In this document: positions 19,943 to 30,154 of the stretch, piece by piece
Numbering within the stretch: position 1 is the first letter of the stretch
Layout of the letters: each line of letters starts with the position of its first letter
Assembly (NCBI RefSeq): GCF_008704995.1
Contig: NZ_CP023747.1
Location: forward strand, 2,196,501-2,260,500
Source of the DNA: Streptomyces nodosus
GTDB taxonomy: Bacteria; Actinomycetota; Actinomycetes; Streptomycetales; Streptomycetaceae
Reading direction: 5' to 3'
DNA length: 64,000 nucleotides
Notes under the pieces: model-generated
Told to the model about the DNA's origin: nothing
Database searches by the model: none
Seen by the model: the letters and a program-made list of their open reading frames with translations, nothing else
Position numbers and translations under genes: made by a program

Positions 19943-21012
19943 TTTTCGGCTGCCCATCCCGCGTAGAAGATGCCAAGGCCCACGATGACGCAAATGCCCT
20001 GAATGATCCAGAAGCGGACCACGACCAGCACTTCGGACCAGCCCTTGAGCTCGAAGTGGTGCTGGAGCGGAGCCATCCGGAAGACGCGCTTCCCGGTGAG
20101 GCGGAACGAGCCGACCTGGATGACCACCGACATGGTGATCAGGACGAAGAGACCGCCCAGCAGCGCGAGCAGCAGCTCGGTGCGGGAGCAGATGGCCAGA
20201 CCCGCGAGCGCGCCGCCCAGGGCCAGCGAGCCGGTGTCACCCATGAAGATCTTGGCGGGCGAGGTGTTCCACCACAGGAAGCCGAGGCAGGCGCCCATGA
20301 GCGCGGAGGAGACCACGGCGAGGTCGAGCGGATCTCGCACCTCGTAGCAGGCGGCCGGGTTGATCAGGGTCTGGGCGTTGGCACAGGACTCCTGCCACTG
20401 CCAGACGCCGATGAACGTGTAGGCACCGAAGACCAGCACGGAGGCGCCGGTGGCGAGGCCGTCGAGTCCGTCGGTGAGGTTCACGCCGTTCGACATGGCG
20501 AGGATCATGAACAGCGCCCAGACCACGAACAGCACCGGGCCGATGGTCCAGCCGAAGTCCTGCACGAAGGAGAGCTTGGTGGAGGCCGGGGTGTTGCCCC
20601 GGGCATCCGCGAACTGCAGGGCCAGCACCGCGAAGGCGATACCGCCGATCAGCTGGCCGGCCATCTTCGCCTTGGCCCGCAGGCCCAGCGAGCGCCGCTT
20701 GACGATCTTGATGTAGTCGTCCAGGAAGCCGACCAGGCCCATGCCGCCCATCAGGCCGAGCACCAGCAGCCCGGAGAAGGTCGGCGGTTTACCCGTGATC
20801 ACCTTGGACAGGAAGTACGCGGCGATGGTCGCCAGGATGAACGCGATACCACCCATGGTGGGGGTACCGCGCTTGCTGGCGTGCTCACGGGGACCGTCGT
20901 CCCGGATGTACTGGCCGTAGCCCTTGCGGGCCAGCAGCTTGATCAGCAGCGGGGTGCCGATCAGGGTGAGGAACAGACCAATGACTCCTGCGAACAGGAT
21001 CTGTTTCATCAT
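19939..21012 (-). CDS. mraY: Phospho-MurNAc-pentapeptide translocase MraY
   Basis: Integral membrane enzyme that transfers phospho-MurNAc-pentapeptide to undecaprenyl phosphate to give lipid I. The protein has 357 residues and about ten transmembrane helices. Family motifs include KRGTPTMGG near residue 50, the catalytic [13 protein letters not shown] region with the paired Asp residues, and the C-terminal [12 protein letters not shown] histidine motif. It begins with two adjacent ATGs; the first overlaps the murF stop (ATGA). Confidence 0.98.
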   Translation of the reverse strand: MMKQILFAGVIGLFLTLIGTPLLIKLLARKGYGQYIRDDGPREHASKRGTPTMGGIAFILATIAAYFLSKVITGKPPTFSGLLVLGLMGGMGLVGFLDDYIKIVKRRSLGLRAKAKMAGQLIGGIAFAVLALQFADARGNTPASTKLSFVQDFGWTIGPVLFVVWALFMILAMSNGVNLTDGLDGLATGASVLVFGAYTFIGVWQWQESCANAQTLINPAACYEVRDPLDLAVVSSALMGACLGFLWWNTSPAKIFMGDTGSLALGGALAGLAICSRTELLLALLGGLFVLITMSVVIQVGSFRLTGKRVFRMAPLQHHFELKGWSEVLVVVRFWIIQGICVIVGLGIFYAGWAAEK

Positions 21013-22424
21013 CGGACGGCAACCTCACCCTCGGCACCGGTCTCGAGCAGCGCCTGCGCCACGCTCTCCAGACCGACCGACCGGGACGCCTTCACGAGTA
21101 CGACGTCTCCCGGGCGCAACTCGCTGCGCAACAGGTCGATCGCCGCCTGTGCGTCGGACACGTGCACCGACTCCTCACCCCACGAACCCTCGTTATATGC
21201 GCCCAGTTGCAGCCAGGACGCTTCCCTGCCCCCGACCGCGACGAGCTTGCTGACGTTGAGCCGGACGGCGAGCCGTCCGACCGCGTCGTGCTCGGCGAGC
21301 GCCTCGTCCCCGAGCTCGGCCATCTTGCCGAGCACCGCCCACGTGCGCCGTCCCTCGCCCATCGCCGCGAGCGCGCGCAGGGCGGCTCGCATGGACTCGG
21401 GGTTCGCGTTGTAGGCGTCGTTGACGACCGTCACGCCGTCCGGGCGCTCGGTGACCTCCATCCGCCAACGGGAGAGGGTGCCCGCCTCGGAGAGCGCGAG
21501 GGCGATCTCGTCTGCGGACATGCCCAGCTCATGGGCGACGGCGGCCGCGGCGAGCGCGTTCGACACGTGGTGCTCACCGTACAGGCGCATGGTCACATCG
21601 CTTGCACCGGAGGGTGTGTGAAGTCTGAAGGCGGGCTGTCCGGTGTCCGTGAGTCTCACGTTCTCGGCGCGTACGTCCGCTTCGTCGGACTCTCCGAAAA
21701 GAAGCACCTTCGCCTTCGTTCGGGACGCCATGGCCCGTACCAACGGGTCGTCGGCGTTGAGGATCGCGACGCCGCCCTCGTCCCCACCGGGGAGGCTCTC
21801 GACCAGCTCGCCCTTCGCCTGTGCGATCTGCTCCCGGCCGCCGAACTCGCCGATGTGGGCGGTGCCGACATTGAGCACCAGGCCGATCCTCGGCGGGGTC
21901 AGTCCGGTGAGGTGGCGGATGTGGCCGATGCCACGCGCGCCCATCTCCAGGACCAGGAACCGCGTCCGCTCGGTGGCGGCGAGGGCGGTCAGCGGCAGCC
22001 CGATCTCGTTGTTGAGCGAGCCGGGCGTCCAGACGGTGGGCGCCTTGCGCTGGAGCACCTGGGCGATCAGGTCCTTGGTGCTGGTCTTGCCGGCGGAGCC
22101 GGTGAGGGCCACCAGGGTCGCCCCGAGCCGCCGGACGACATGGCGCGCCAGGGCGCCGAGGGCGGCCTGCACATCGTCCACGACGATCGCGGGCACGCCG
22201 ACGGGGCGGGACGCCAGCACGGCCACGGCGCCCGCCTCGACGACCGCCGGGGCGAAGTCGTGTCCGTCCACGCGTTCGCCGACGAAGGCGACGAAGAGGC
22301 CGCCGGGCTCCACCTCTCGGGAGTCCCGGACGACCGGCCCGGTGACTTGGACGGACGGGTCCGGTATGTCATGCGTCTGCCCGCCGACGACTTCTGCGAT
22401 CTCGGCGAGGGAGAGGGCGATCAC
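21009..22424 (-). CDS. murF: UDP-MurNAc-tripeptide:D-Ala-D-Ala ligase MurF
   Basis: Completes the cytoplasmic pentapeptide by adding D-Ala-D-Ala. The protein has 471 residues from GTG 22424, placed four bases after the murE stop with AGGGA upstream. The Mur-ligase P-loop is GSAGKTST at 109-116. The frame continues a further 73 codons upstream, but that part is antisense-like and overlaps murE, so it is rejected. Coupling to mraY by ATGA overlap is typical of the cluster. Confidence 0.95.
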   Translation of the reverse strand: MIALSLAEIAEVVGGQTHDIPDPSVQVTGPVVRDSREVEPGGLFVAFVGERVDGHDFAPAVVEAGAVAVLASRPVGVPAIVVDDVQAALGALARHVVRRLGATLVALTGSAGKTSTKDLIAQVLQRKAPTVWTPGSLNNEIGLPLTALAATERTRFLVLEMGARGIGHIRHLTGLTPPRIGLVLNVGTAHIGEFGGREQIAQAKGELVESLPGGDEGGVAILNADDPLVRAMASRTKAKVLLFGESDEADVRAENVRLTDTGQPAFRLHTPSGASDVTMRLYGEHHVSNALAAAAVAHELGMSADEIALALSEAGTLSRWRMEVTERPDGVTVVNDAYNANPESMRAALRALAAMGEGRRTWAVLGKMAELGDEALAEHDAVGRLAVRLNVSKLVAVGGREASWLQLGAYNEGSWGEESVHVSDAQAAIDLLRSELRPGDVVLVKASRSVGLESVAQALLETGAEGEVAVR

Positions 22425-22428
22425 AAGT

Positions 22429-24204
22429 TCATCCCTGGGTTTTCTGGATAGCTTCGCGAAGCACCTGGCGGTCGTCGAAGGGACGGACCACCGAGGCGAT
22501 GTCCTGACCCTGTTCGTGGCCCTTGCCCGCGACCAGCACGGTGTCCCCGGGCCGCGCGAGAGCGACGGCCGCGGCGATGGCCGCGGCCCGGTCCTCGAAG
22601 ACCTGCACCTCACCGCGCTGGTCCGCGGGCACGGAGGCCGCACCCTGGAGCATGGTGGCGAGGATCGCGAGGGGGTCCTCGGAGCGGGGGTTGTCGGAGG
22701 TCAGCAGGGCGGTGTCGGCGAGCCGGGCCGCGGCGGCGCCCATCGGGGCGCGTTTGGTGGTGTCCCGGTCCCCGCCGCAGCCGAGCACGACGTGCAGTCT
22801 GCCCTTGGTGATCTTACGCAGGGCGCGCAGCACCGATTCCACGGCGTCGGTCTTGTGGGCGTAGTCCACGACCGCGAGATAGGGCTGCCCGGCGTCCACG
22901 CGCTCCAGCCGGCCCGGGACGCCCGGCACGGCGGCGATGCCGTCGGCCGCGGTCTGAGGGTCGGCCCCGGCCGCGGCGAGCGCGACGATCGCGGCGAGGG
23001 TGTTCGCCACGTTGAAGGAGCCCGGCAGCGGCGACCTCGCGGAGATCCTCAGGCCCTCGGGGCCGAGCACGGTGAAGGTGGAGTCCAGCGGGCCGATCCG
23101 GACGTCCACGGCGCGCCAGTCGGCGTCGGGTGCGCCCTCGGCGGAGTAGGTGACGACCGGGACGCCGGCCTCCGCGGCGAGTCTGCGTCCGTACTCGTCG
23201 TCGTGGTTGACGACGCCGAGCCTGCTGCGCCGGTCGGTGAACAGCTGTGCCTTGGCCCGGTAGTAGTCCTCCATGTCGGAGTGGAACTCCATGTGTTCCG
23301 GGCTGAGGTTGGTGAAGACGGCGATGTCGAAGACGCAGCCGTCGACGCGGCCGAGGACCAGCGCATGGCTGGAGACCTCCATGGCCACCGCCTCGACCCC
23401 GCGCTCCCGCATGACCGCGAACAGCGCCTGAAGATCGGTGGCTTCGGGAGTGGTGCGCTCGGACTTGATGCGCTCGTCGCCGATGCGGGTCTCGACGGTG
23501 CCGATCAGTCCCACCCGTGGCCCGCCGTGCTCGGCGGACCCGGCGCCGCGCCCCTCGCGCGCCGCCTCGTCGGCGGCAGCGGTGTCCGCGCTCCGGGCGG
23601 CCCTGAGGCCGCCCTCGACGAGATAGGCGGTGGTGGTCTTGCCGGAGGTGCCGGTGATGCCGATCTGGAGCAGATCGCGGCCCGGGTGACCGTAGATCGC
23701 GGCCGCCAGCTCGCCCATCCGCCCGCGCGGGTCGTCGGCCACCAGCACCGGCAGCCCGGTGGCGGCGGCGCGCTCGGCACCGGTGGGGTCGGTGAGCACG
23801 GCGACGGCGCCGAGGCCGGCGGCCTGGGCGGCGAAGTCGGCGCCGTGCAGTCGGGCGCCGGGCAGCGCGGCGTACAGGTCGCCGGGGCGGACGGCGCGGG
23901 AGTCATGGGTGATGCCCGTCACCCGGGCGGTGCCCTGCGGGGCGGCGACACCCAGCTGACCGGCGAGCTCCGCGAGAGGTGTGGCGGAGACATGAACCGG
24001 TCGCGGCGGCCCCTGAGGGTTCACGGGGGCGCCCTTCCGGGCGGTTTGGGACTGATCAGCGTGCGACACGGCGGTGAGCGTACCGGGCTCACCCCCGCCG
24101 GAGCTAAAAGAGCGCCCGGGGGCTGTGTGGTCCGGCAGGGGTGACCGGGCGGGCGAGGACGGAGGCTGGGCCTGGTTCCCGGGATCGGGAGTGATCGTTG
24201 TCAC
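22429..24204 (-). CDS. murE: UDP-MurNAc-dipeptide:diaminopimelate ligase MurE
   Basis: Adds diaminopimelate to UDP-MurNAc-L-Ala-D-Glu. From GTG 24204 it has 591 residues, about 90 more than E. coli MurE. The extra N-terminus is Pro/Ser-rich and disordered. A GTG at 24024 with AAGGG upstream would give 531 residues and may be the true start. The P-loop TGTSGKTTT has its Lys at 189. DNPR at 504-507 is the diaminopimelate-specificity motif; Streptomyces walls carry the LL isomer. It lies 36 bases after ftsI. Confidence 0.93.
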   Translation of the reverse strand: MTTITPDPGNQAQPPSSPARSPLPDHTAPGRSFSSGGGEPGTLTAVSHADQSQTARKGAPVNPQGPPRPVHVSATPLAELAGQLGVAAPQGTARVTGITHDSRAVRPGDLYAALPGARLHGADFAAQAAGLGAVAVLTDPTGAERAAATGLPVLVADDPRGRMGELAAAIYGHPGRDLLQIGITGTSGKTTTAYLVEGGLRAARSADTAAADEAAREGRGAGSAEHGGPRVGLIGTVETRIGDERIKSERTTPEATDLQALFAVMRERGVEAVAMEVSSHALVLGRVDGCVFDIAVFTNLSPEHMEFHSDMEDYYRAKAQLFTDRRSRLGVVNHDDEYGRRLAAEAGVPVVTYSAEGAPDADWRAVDVRIGPLDSTFTVLGPEGLRISARSPLPGSFNVANTLAAIVALAAAGADPQTAADGIAAVPGVPGRLERVDAGQPYLAVVDYAHKTDAVESVLRALRKITKGRLHVVLGCGGDRDTTKRAPMGAAAARLADTALLTSDNPRSEDPLAILATMLQGAASVPADQRGEVQVFEDRAAAIAAAVALARPGDTVLVAGKGHEQGQDIASVVRPFDDRQVLREAIQKTQG

Positions 24205-24240
24205 GAGCGTGTTCCTGGTCGGTCTTTCCCGTAGTGCTGA

Positions 24241-26205
24241 TCATGGCGTGAAAGTGACGGGCAGGTTCGCGGCGGCGGCCCCGGTGGGCGGGACCTGGAG
24301 GGTCTTGAGGGCGAACTCCATGACCTGCTTGAAGACGGGTCCGCAGATCTGTCCGCCGAAGTAGCTGCCCTTGGTGGCGTTCTGGATGGCGCAGTAGACG
24401 GTGACCCGGGGCTTGTCGGCGGGGGCGAACCCGGCGAAGGAGGAGGTGTAGCCGCGGTACTTGCCGGTGGCCGGATCCACGCGGTTGGCCGTGCCCGTCT
24501 TGCCCGCGACCCGGTAACCGGGGATCCGTGCCGCGGCGCCGGTGCCCTGTTCGTCGTCCACCACCGACTCCAGCATCTCGGCAAGGGTCCTGGCCGTCTT
24601 CTCGCTGACGACCCTGGTCCGCTCGGGCTTCGGGGCCGGTGTGAAGCGACCGTCCGGGCCCTTGGTGCCGCGCACCAGGGTGGGTTCCACGCGGACCCCG
24701 CCGTTGGCGATGGTGGAGTAGACGGACGCGGCCTGCAGCGCGCTGATCGAGACGCCCTGACCGAAGGGAATGGTGTACTGCTGCGAGGTCGACCAGGTGT
24801 CGGGCGGTGCCAGGATGCCCTTGGTCTCGCCGGGGAACCCCAGTCCGGTGGAACTGCCGATGCCGAACTTGCGCAGATACGAGTAGAGGACCTGGTTGGC
24901 CTCCGCCTGGGTCTTGCCCAGCTGGCCGGTCGCCAGGATGGTGCCGATGTTGCTGGACTTGGCGAGGACCCCGTTCAGTGTCAGATACCAGGTGGCGTGG
25001 TCCACGTCGTCCTGGAAGAGGCGGTCGCCGCGGTGCAGCCGGTTGGGCACGGTGACATGCGTCATCGGGGTGGCGGCGTTCTCCTCCAGCACCGCCGCCA
25101 TCGACATGACCTTGGCGGTGGAACCGGGCTCGTAGGCGTCCTGGAGGGCCGCGTTGCCCAGGTCCGCCGGGTTGGCCCTGGAGAGGTCGTTGGGGTTGAA
25201 GCCGGGCGAGTTCGCCATGGCCAGGATCTGACCGGTCCCGGTGTCCGTCACCACCACGTATCCGCGGTCCGCGTGGGACTTCTTCACCTGCTCGGTGATG
25301 GCGCTCTGCGCGGCCCACTGGATGTCGCGGTCGAGGGTCAGCTCCACGTCCGAGCCGGCCACGGCGGGCGTCTCGGTGGAGGCCGCGGTGGGCACCAGTC
25401 GGCCGCCCGACTGGGCATAGCGGATCTTGCCGTCCTTGCCCGCCAGCGCCTCGTCGAGCTGCTGCTCGATGCCGCCGCCGCCCCGCCCCTCGGCGTTGAC
25501 CCAGCCCAGTGTGCCGGCGGCGAGGTCGCCGTTCGGGTAGACCCGCTTGCTGGTGGGCTCGGCCAGGACACCGGCCAGGACGTTGACCGTGCTCCGGTCG
25601 GACAGGGCCTTGGCCGCCAGGGTGCTCTTCAGATCCTTGATCTGGTTCCAGACCTGCGGGGTCTGCCGGCGTGCCAGCAGGACATAGCGGGTGTTCGGGG
25701 TCTTGAGCTGGCGGGTGACCACGGCGACGTCCTGGCCGATGATCGGGGCGAGCAGCGCGGCGGCCTGCGCGGGCGCGTCCCGCACCTCGGTGGCCTCGGG
25801 GGTGAACAGCGTCGGGTCGGCCGTGATGTCGTAGGCGTCCACGCTGGAGGCCAGCTCGACGCCGTTGCGGTCCGTGATCTCACCGCGTACGGCCGACAAG
25901 GTGCGGCCGACATAGCGGTTCAGGTCGGCCTTGGCCGCGTAGGCGTGCGCGTCCACTCCCTGCACCTGGACCAGACGGACCACGAAGGCGAGCAGCACCA
26001 GGGTCAGGCCGAGGCTGACCAGACGCAGCCGGGGGCGGGGGCTGCCGAGGCGGATGGTGCGTCCCGCGGCTGCCCGGGGCGGGGCCGGGCGGCGCGCGGA
26101 TGGACGGGGGCCGGGGGCCGGGCGGCGCCGGGCGTCGGGGCGCGCGGGCCGGGCAGGGCCGGGCACGCGGCGGCGTGGCGGTTCCCTGGTGGACACTTCC
26201 GTCAC
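24241..26205 (-). CDS. ftsI: Septal penicillin-binding protein FtsI (class B PBP)
   Basis: Monofunctional transpeptidase of the septal wall, target of beta-lactams. The protein has 654 residues. A basic Arg/Pro-rich cytoplasmic N-terminus of about 60 residues precedes one transmembrane helix (VSLGLTLVLLAFVVRLV). A dimerisation domain and the transpeptidase domain follow, with all three active-site motifs: STAK (Ser362-Lys365), SSN (417-419) and KTGTA (569-573). GTG 26205 overlaps the ftsL stop by four bases. Confidence 0.97.
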   Translation of the reverse strand: MTEVSTREPPRRRVPGPARPARPDARRRPAPGPRPSARRPAPPRAAAGRTIRLGSPRPRLRLVSLGLTLVLLAFVVRLVQVQGVDAHAYAAKADLNRYVGRTLSAVRGEITDRNGVELASSVDAYDITADPTLFTPEATEVRDAPAQAAALLAPIIGQDVAVVTRQLKTPNTRYVLLARRQTPQVWNQIKDLKSTLAAKALSDRSTVNVLAGVLAEPTSKRVYPNGDLAAGTLGWVNAEGRGGGGIEQQLDEALAGKDGKIRYAQSGGRLVPTAASTETPAVAGSDVELTLDRDIQWAAQSAITEQVKKSHADRGYVVVTDTGTGQILAMANSPGFNPNDLSRANPADLGNAALQDAYEPGSTAKVMSMAAVLEENAATPMTHVTVPNRLHRGDRLFQDDVDHATWYLTLNGVLAKSSNIGTILATGQLGKTQAEANQVLYSYLRKFGIGSSTGLGFPGETKGILAPPDTWSTSQQYTIPFGQGVSISALQAASVYSTIANGGVRVEPTLVRGTKGPDGRFTPAPKPERTRVVSEKTARTLAEMLESVVDDEQGTGAAARIPGYRVAGKTGTANRVDPATGKYRGYTSSFAGFAPADKPRVTVYCAIQNATKGSYFGGQICGPVFKQVMEFALKTLQVPPTGAAAANLPVTFTP

Positions 26206-26882
26206 CTGCCGGGGGTCGTGGAGGGATGTACGGGCGGGGTGGTGGCGATGGTCCTGGGCACGGCGGGGGCCCTCGGGGAGGGCGTGACCGTGGGCGCGGC
26301 GGAGGCCGCCGGGGAGTGCGTGGCGGAGGGCGCCGGGGAGTGCGTGGCGGAGGGCGTGGCGGAGGGCGGGACCGGGGAGCCGGCCGTCGGTCCGGCGCCT
26401 CCCGCGGGTGACGGCGCCGCCGGCGCGGTCGGGGAGGGGCCGGGCACCTCGGGCGGGCGCAGCGACGCGGGACCGGCCGCCGACGGGTCGGCGGCGGTGC
26501 TGTCCGAGGCGGGCTCGGCGGCTGCCGAGGGGACGCCCTTGACGCTGCCGTCGGGGTCGAGGAAGGCGGGGTCGCCGCCGGGGACCATGCCGAGTTCATG
26601 GGCGCGGCGCTGCAGGGCGTCGGGGGCCGAGTAGGCGTCCACGTCCCGCTGGAGGGCCTGCTCCTCGTCGGTGAGGCTCTTGGTCCCGCGCTGCAGGTCA
26701 CCGATCTTGAACGCGCCCTCGCTGAGCGCGGAGTTCAGCATGAGGAGCCCGATGAGTCCGCCGCCCAGCAACAGGACGACCAGCAGGACGAAGGGGGTGC
26801 GGGCGGCGCCGCCGCCGCGGGCGGCGGGGATCAGCCGGGCGAGCCGGGCGGCCCGCCCTCTGAGCTTCGGTGTTCTGGTCAC
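26202..26882 (-). CDS. ftsL: Cell division protein FtsL (septum formation initiator type)
   Basis: Small bitopic divisome protein that partners FtsQ and activates FtsW-FtsI. The protein has 226 residues from GTG 26882, preceded by GAAGGGGG. A basic N-terminus, one transmembrane helix at about 29-50 (FVLLVVLLLGGGLIGLLML) and a short coiled coil to about residue 85 form the FtsL core. The remaining 130 residues are a Pro/Ala/Ser/Thr tail with PSATHSPA repeats, probably extending into the wall. Identification rests on position and topology more than on sequence. It lies 22 bases after rsmH. Confidence 0.88.
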   Translation of the reverse strand: MTRTPKLRGRAARLARLIPAARGGGAARTPFVLLVVLLLGGGLIGLLMLNSALSEGAFKIGDLQRGTKSLTDEEQALQRDVDAYSAPDALQRRAHELGMVPGGDPAFLDPDGSVKGVPSAAAEPASDSTAADPSAAGPASLRPPEVPGPSPTAPAAPSPAGGAGPTAGSPVPPSATPSATHSPAPSATHSPAASAAPTVTPSPRAPAVPRTIATTPPVHPSTTPGR

Positions 26883-26904
26883 GCGCCCACCCCCTTCGTC
26901 CGAC

Positions 26905-27861
26905 TCACTCGGCGTCCTCGCGGATGCGTTCGGCGCCGCGCAGGCGTGCCGGGGCCGCTCGGCGGTTCGCGGCGACCTCCTCCTCGGTGGGAAGTTCGGC
27001 ACCGCGGGTCAGAAGCTTGAGCCGGGGCTGATAGCGCTCGGGGACGACCGGCAGACCGGGGGGCGCGGTGGTCGCGGCACCGGCCGCGAGTACCTGCTTG
27101 ACCAGCCGGTCCTCGAGCGAGTGATAGGAGAGGACGGCGATCCGGCCGCCGACCGCCAGCGCCTTCACGGCCGCGGGGATCGCCCTTTCCAGGACGGCGA
27201 GTTCCCCGTTGACCTCGATGCGCAGCGCCTGGAAGGTGCGCTTGGCCGGGTTGCCCCCGGTGCGCTTGGCCGCCTGCGGCAGCGCGTCGCGGATCAGCGT
27301 CACGAGCCGCGCGCTGTTGGTGAAGGGCTCCTTCTCGCGCTCCCGCACGATCGCGGACACGATCCGCTTGGCCTGCTTCTCCTCGCCGTAGGCCCGCAGG
27401 ATCCGCACGAGTTCGCCCGCCGGATAGGTGTTGAGGACCTCGGCGGCGCTCAGGCCCGTCGTCTGGTCCATGCGCATGTCCAGCGGGGCGTCCTGCGCAT
27501 AGGCGAAACCCCGGTCCGCCTCGTCGAGTTGCATGGAGGAGACGCCGAGGTCGAAGAGCACGCCCTGGACGCGTGGCAGGCCCAGCCGGTCGAGCACGGC
27601 GGGCAGTTCGTCGTAGACCGCGTGCACCAGGGTGGCGCGCTCCCCGAAAGGGGCGAGCCGCCGGCCGGACAGCCGCAGCGCTTCCTTGTCGCGGTCGAGC
27701 GCCACGAGCCGGGCGTCGGGGAAGCGGGTCAGCAGCGCCTCGCTGTGGCCGCCGAGGCCCAGGGTGCAGTCGACGACCACGGCCCCCGGCTCGGCGAGGG
27801 CCGGGGCCAGCATGTCCAGACATGCCTGGAGCATGACGGGCACGTGTCGGCTCTTGCTCAA
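26905..27861 (-). CDS. rsmH: 16S rRNA m4C1402 methyltransferase RsmH (MraW)
   Basis: S-adenosylmethionine-dependent methyltransferase that modifies C1402 of 16S rRNA. The protein has 318 residues with the SAM loop [10 protein letters not shown] at 31-40 and the late motifs [15 protein letters not shown]. The start is TTG 27861, with GAGAGG upstream. It is the first gene of the dcw operon; no mraZ is visible between it and the promoter, unlike mycobacteria. Confidence 0.96.
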   Translation of the reverse strand: MSKSRHVPVMLQACLDMLAPALAEPGAVVVDCTLGLGGHSEALLTRFPDARLVALDRDKEALRLSGRRLAPFGERATLVHAVYDELPAVLDRLGLPRVQGVLFDLGVSSMQLDEADRGFAYAQDAPLDMRMDQTTGLSAAEVLNTYPAGELVRILRAYGEEKQAKRIVSAIVREREKEPFTNSARLVTLIRDALPQAAKRTGGNPAKRTFQALRIEVNGELAVLERAIPAAVKALAVGGRIAVLSYHSLEDRLVKQVLAAGAATTAPPGLPVVPERYQPRLKLLTRGAELPTEEEVAANRRAAPARLRGAERIREDAE

Positions 27862-28074
27862 GGGGGCCTCTCAGATCCGGCACGCCGGTCCGCACCGCCG
27901 GATCCCCCGCTGCTCTCGGGGGGAGGCCTGCCGGCGCCGGAAGCGTCAGCCGGCCGGGAGCGGGGAGGAAGCCGAGCCGTACGTACGCGCCGCGCACGTG
28001 GGGAGAAACCGGCGCACCGCCGGCTCTTCGGGTGAACAGTCCGCGGGGAAGTTTCTCGCCTCCCGCTTCGCGTC
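27862..28074 (-). promoter_or_regulatory. Long 5' leader of the dcw operon
   Basis: About 200 bases separate the predicted rsmH promoter from the start codon and contain no protein-like frame. The region holds GC-rich self-complementary segments. A conserved structured RNA, the mraW motif, has been described at this position in many actinobacteria. I cannot confirm its consensus by eye, so that assignment is inference. Confidence 0.4.
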
Positions 28075-28102
28075 ACTTTAGTCGACCCCGTCCCGCGGTC
28101 AA
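28075..28102 (-). promoter_or_regulatory. Promoter of the rsmH-ftsL-ftsI-mur operon
   Basis: On the minus strand, TTGACC (28097-28102), 16 bases, TAAAGT (28075-28080): the best-looking housekeeping promoter in the window, directed into the dcw cluster. Confidence 0.7.
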
Positions 28103-28265
28103 TCAACCGGCCTGCGCGTCGCGTGCCCGGGCCGGGGCGCGGTTCGAGGCCGTGGGATTCACCCGTACGGGCGGAGGTTTCACAGCGCGTGTGGGGTGCG
28201 TCACAACAAGCGGCGGTGGCGTTCTTTGTCCGCTCTCACAGCAGGCCGGGTCCGGCGGCGGCCAG

Positions 28266-28271
28266 TAACGT
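28266..28271 (+). promoter_or_regulatory. -10 element for leaderless carbonic anhydrase mRNA
   Basis: TAACGT is followed by seven bases and then the ATG at 28279. No Shine-Dalgarno is present, so transcription probably starts at the A of the ATG. Confidence 0.55.
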
Positions 28272-28278
28272 CATCGGT

Positions 28279-28821
28279 ATGACGACATCCGCATCCGTTC
28301 CCGCCGGCACCGAGAGCGCCGTGGTCGGCACCGTCACCGATCGCCTCGTGGAGGCCAACGGGCGGTACGCCGCCGCGTTCAGCGATCCCGGGATGGACGC
28401 CCGCCCCGTTCTCCGCGTCGCTGTGGTGGCCTGCATGGACGCCCGGCTCGACCTGCACGCCGCGCTCGGCCTCGAGCTGGGCGACTGCCACACCATCCGC
28501 AACGCGGGCGGCGTCGTCACCGACGACGTGATCCGCTCCCTGACCATCAGCCAGCGGGCGCTGGGCACCAGCAGCATCGTCCTCATCCACCACACCGGCT
28601 GCGGTCTTGAGTCCCTGACCGAGGATTTCCGGCACGACCTGGAGATGGAGGTCGGCCAGCGGCCCGCCTGGGCGGTCGAGGCCTTCCGCGACGTCGAACA
28701 GGACGTGCGGCAGTCGATGCAGCGGGTGCGCACCTCCCCCTTCCTGCTGCACACCGGCGATGTGCGGGGTTTTGTCTTCGATGTGAAGACGGGCCTGCTG
28801 CGGGAGATCGACCCCGCCTGA
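28279..28821 (+). CDS. Beta-class carbonic anhydrase
   Basis: Zinc enzyme interconverting CO2 and bicarbonate, supplying bicarbonate for carboxylases. The protein has 180 residues. The beta-class ligands are Cys52 (in CMDAR), His105 and Cys108 (in HHTGCG), with the Asp54-Arg56 dyad. This short form resembles the mycobacterial Rv1284 type. ATG 28279 is chosen because a -10 sits seven bases before it and the protein begins MTTSASVP; the longer upstream frame would cross that promoter. Divergent from the dcw operon, with a strong hairpin terminator after the stop. Confidence 0.9.
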   Translation: MTTSASVPAGTESAVVGTVTDRLVEANGRYAAAFSDPGMDARPVLRVAVVACMDARLDLHAALGLELGDCHTIRNAGGVVTDDVIRSLTISQRALGTSSIVLIHHTGCGLESLTEDFRHDLEMEVGQRPAWAVEAFRDVEQDVRQSMQRVRTSPFLLHTGDVRGFVFDVKTGLLREIDPA

Positions 28822-28824
28822 CGT

Positions 28825-28851
28825 TGTGCGGCCCGCCCGCCGGGCCGCACA
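28825..28851 (+). terminator. Terminator after carbonic anhydrase
   Basis: Perfect 11-bp stem TGTGCGGCCCG / CGGGCCGCACA with a five-base loop, four bases beyond the stop codon. Confidence 0.8.
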
Positions 28852-29089
28852 CCGCACTGCCCTCAGCCATCCTTTCGGACATGTGTCCCAGCTCTCGCCC
28901 GCCGGAAAGACCGCAAGACCGACATGTCACCGCCAGTTGTCCACAGGCGAGTGACACGAACCGGTAACGGCAACAAGAATGCGGGGGTGACGTCACGCGG
29001 AGCCTTTCGCGTGGTGTCCGTGTTTCGGGGTGGGCCGGTCCGCGACGTCGAGCGTCGGCCCAGGAGCAAAAACGGGCCGAGGAGGGCCG

Positions 29090-30154
29090 GTGACGACCTA
29101 TGACGATCGGGCGAGCCTGGGGAATTCCCCCGCTCGAGCGGAGCCGAGGGTGGGCGATGATCTGACCGCCACCATGGAGCGCGTCCGCAGTTCGGTGGAA
29201 GCAGTGATCGAGGGCAAACCCGAGGTCGTGCGGCTTTCGCTGACGGTGCTGCTCGCCGAGGGACATCTTCTGATCGAGGATGTTCCCGGCGTCGGCAAGA
29301 CGATGCTCGCCAAGGCGCTGGCCCGCTCCATCGACTGCTCGGTGCGGCGCATCCAGTTCACGCCCGATCTGCTGCCCTCGGACATCACCGGCGTCTCCAT
29401 CTGGGACCAGCAGCGCCGGGACTTCGAGTTCAAGCCCGGCGCGATCTTCGCCCAGATCGTGATCGGTGACGAGATCAACCGCGCCTCGCCCAAGACCCAG
29501 TCCGCGCTCCTGGAGTCCCTGGAGGAGCGCCAGGTCACCATCGACGGCACCACCTATGAACTGCCCAGCCCCTTCATGGTGGTCGCCACCCAGAACCCGG
29601 TGGAGATGGAGGGCACCTATCCGCTGCCCGAGGCGCAGCGCGACCGTTTCATGGCCCGTGTCTCCATCGGCTACCCGAGCGCGGACGCCGAGCTGCAGAT
29701 GCTGGACATCCACGGCGGGGTGAACCCGCTGGACGATCTCCAGCCGGTGGCGCACGCCCACGACATCCTGAAGCTGGTGGAGGCCGTCCGGAACGTCCAT
29801 GTCGCGGAGTCGGTCCGGCGCTATGCGGTGGACCTGGTCGCCGCCACCCGCACCCACCCCGACCTCAGGCTCGGCGCCTCCCCGCGTGCCACGCTGCACC
29901 TGCTGCGCGCGGCCCGGGCCGCCGCCGCGCTGAACGGCCGGGAGTACGCGCTGCCCGACGATGTGCAGGCCCTGGCCGTGGCGATCCTGGCCCACCGTCT
30001 GCTGCCCACCGCCCAGGCCCAGCTCAACCGCCGTACGGCGGAGCAGGTCGTGGAGGAGATCCTCCAGGGCACCCCGGTGCCGACGGTCGCCGGACAGCAG
30101 TCCGGCCTCGCCGTGGGCGGCGGTTACGGCCGGCAGCAGTTCCGGAGGCCGTGA
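29090..30154 (+). CDS. MoxR family AAA+ ATPase
   Basis: Chaperone-like ATPase thought to act on or assemble its neighbours, often a transglutaminase or VWA/DUF58 protein. The protein has 354 residues from GTG 29090 with GGAGGG just upstream. Walker A is VPGVGKT (65-71), and Walker B is IVIGDEINRA. The sensor ATQNPVEMEGTYPLPEAQRDRF is diagnostic of MoxR. Its stop overlaps the next start (GTGA). It is first of a three-gene operon with DUF58 and transglutaminase proteins, a widespread arrangement. The 268-base gap ahead of it contains a perfect palindrome GTGACGTCAC at 28987-28996. Confidence 0.93.
   Translation: MTTYDDRASLGNSPARAEPRVGDDLTATMERVRSSVEAVIEGKPEVVRLSLTVLLAEGHLLIEDVPGVGKTMLAKALARSIDCSVRRIQFTPDLLPSDITGVSIWDQQRRDFEFKPGAIFAQIVIGDEINRASPKTQSALLESLEERQVTIDGTTYELPSPFMVVATQNPVEMEGTYPLPEAQRDRFMARVSIGYPSADAELQMLDIHGGVNPLDDLQPVAHAHDILKLVEAVRNVHVAESVRRYAVDLVAATRTHPDLRLGASPRATLHLLRAARAAAALNGREYALPDDVQALAVAILAHRLLPTAQAQLNRRTAEQVVEEILQGTPVPTVAGQQSGLAVGGGYGRQQFRRP

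Noticed and set aside
22425..22643. N-terminal extension of murF
   Set aside because: Lies inside murE in another frame; GTG 22424 after the murE stop has a ribosome site and matches MurF length.
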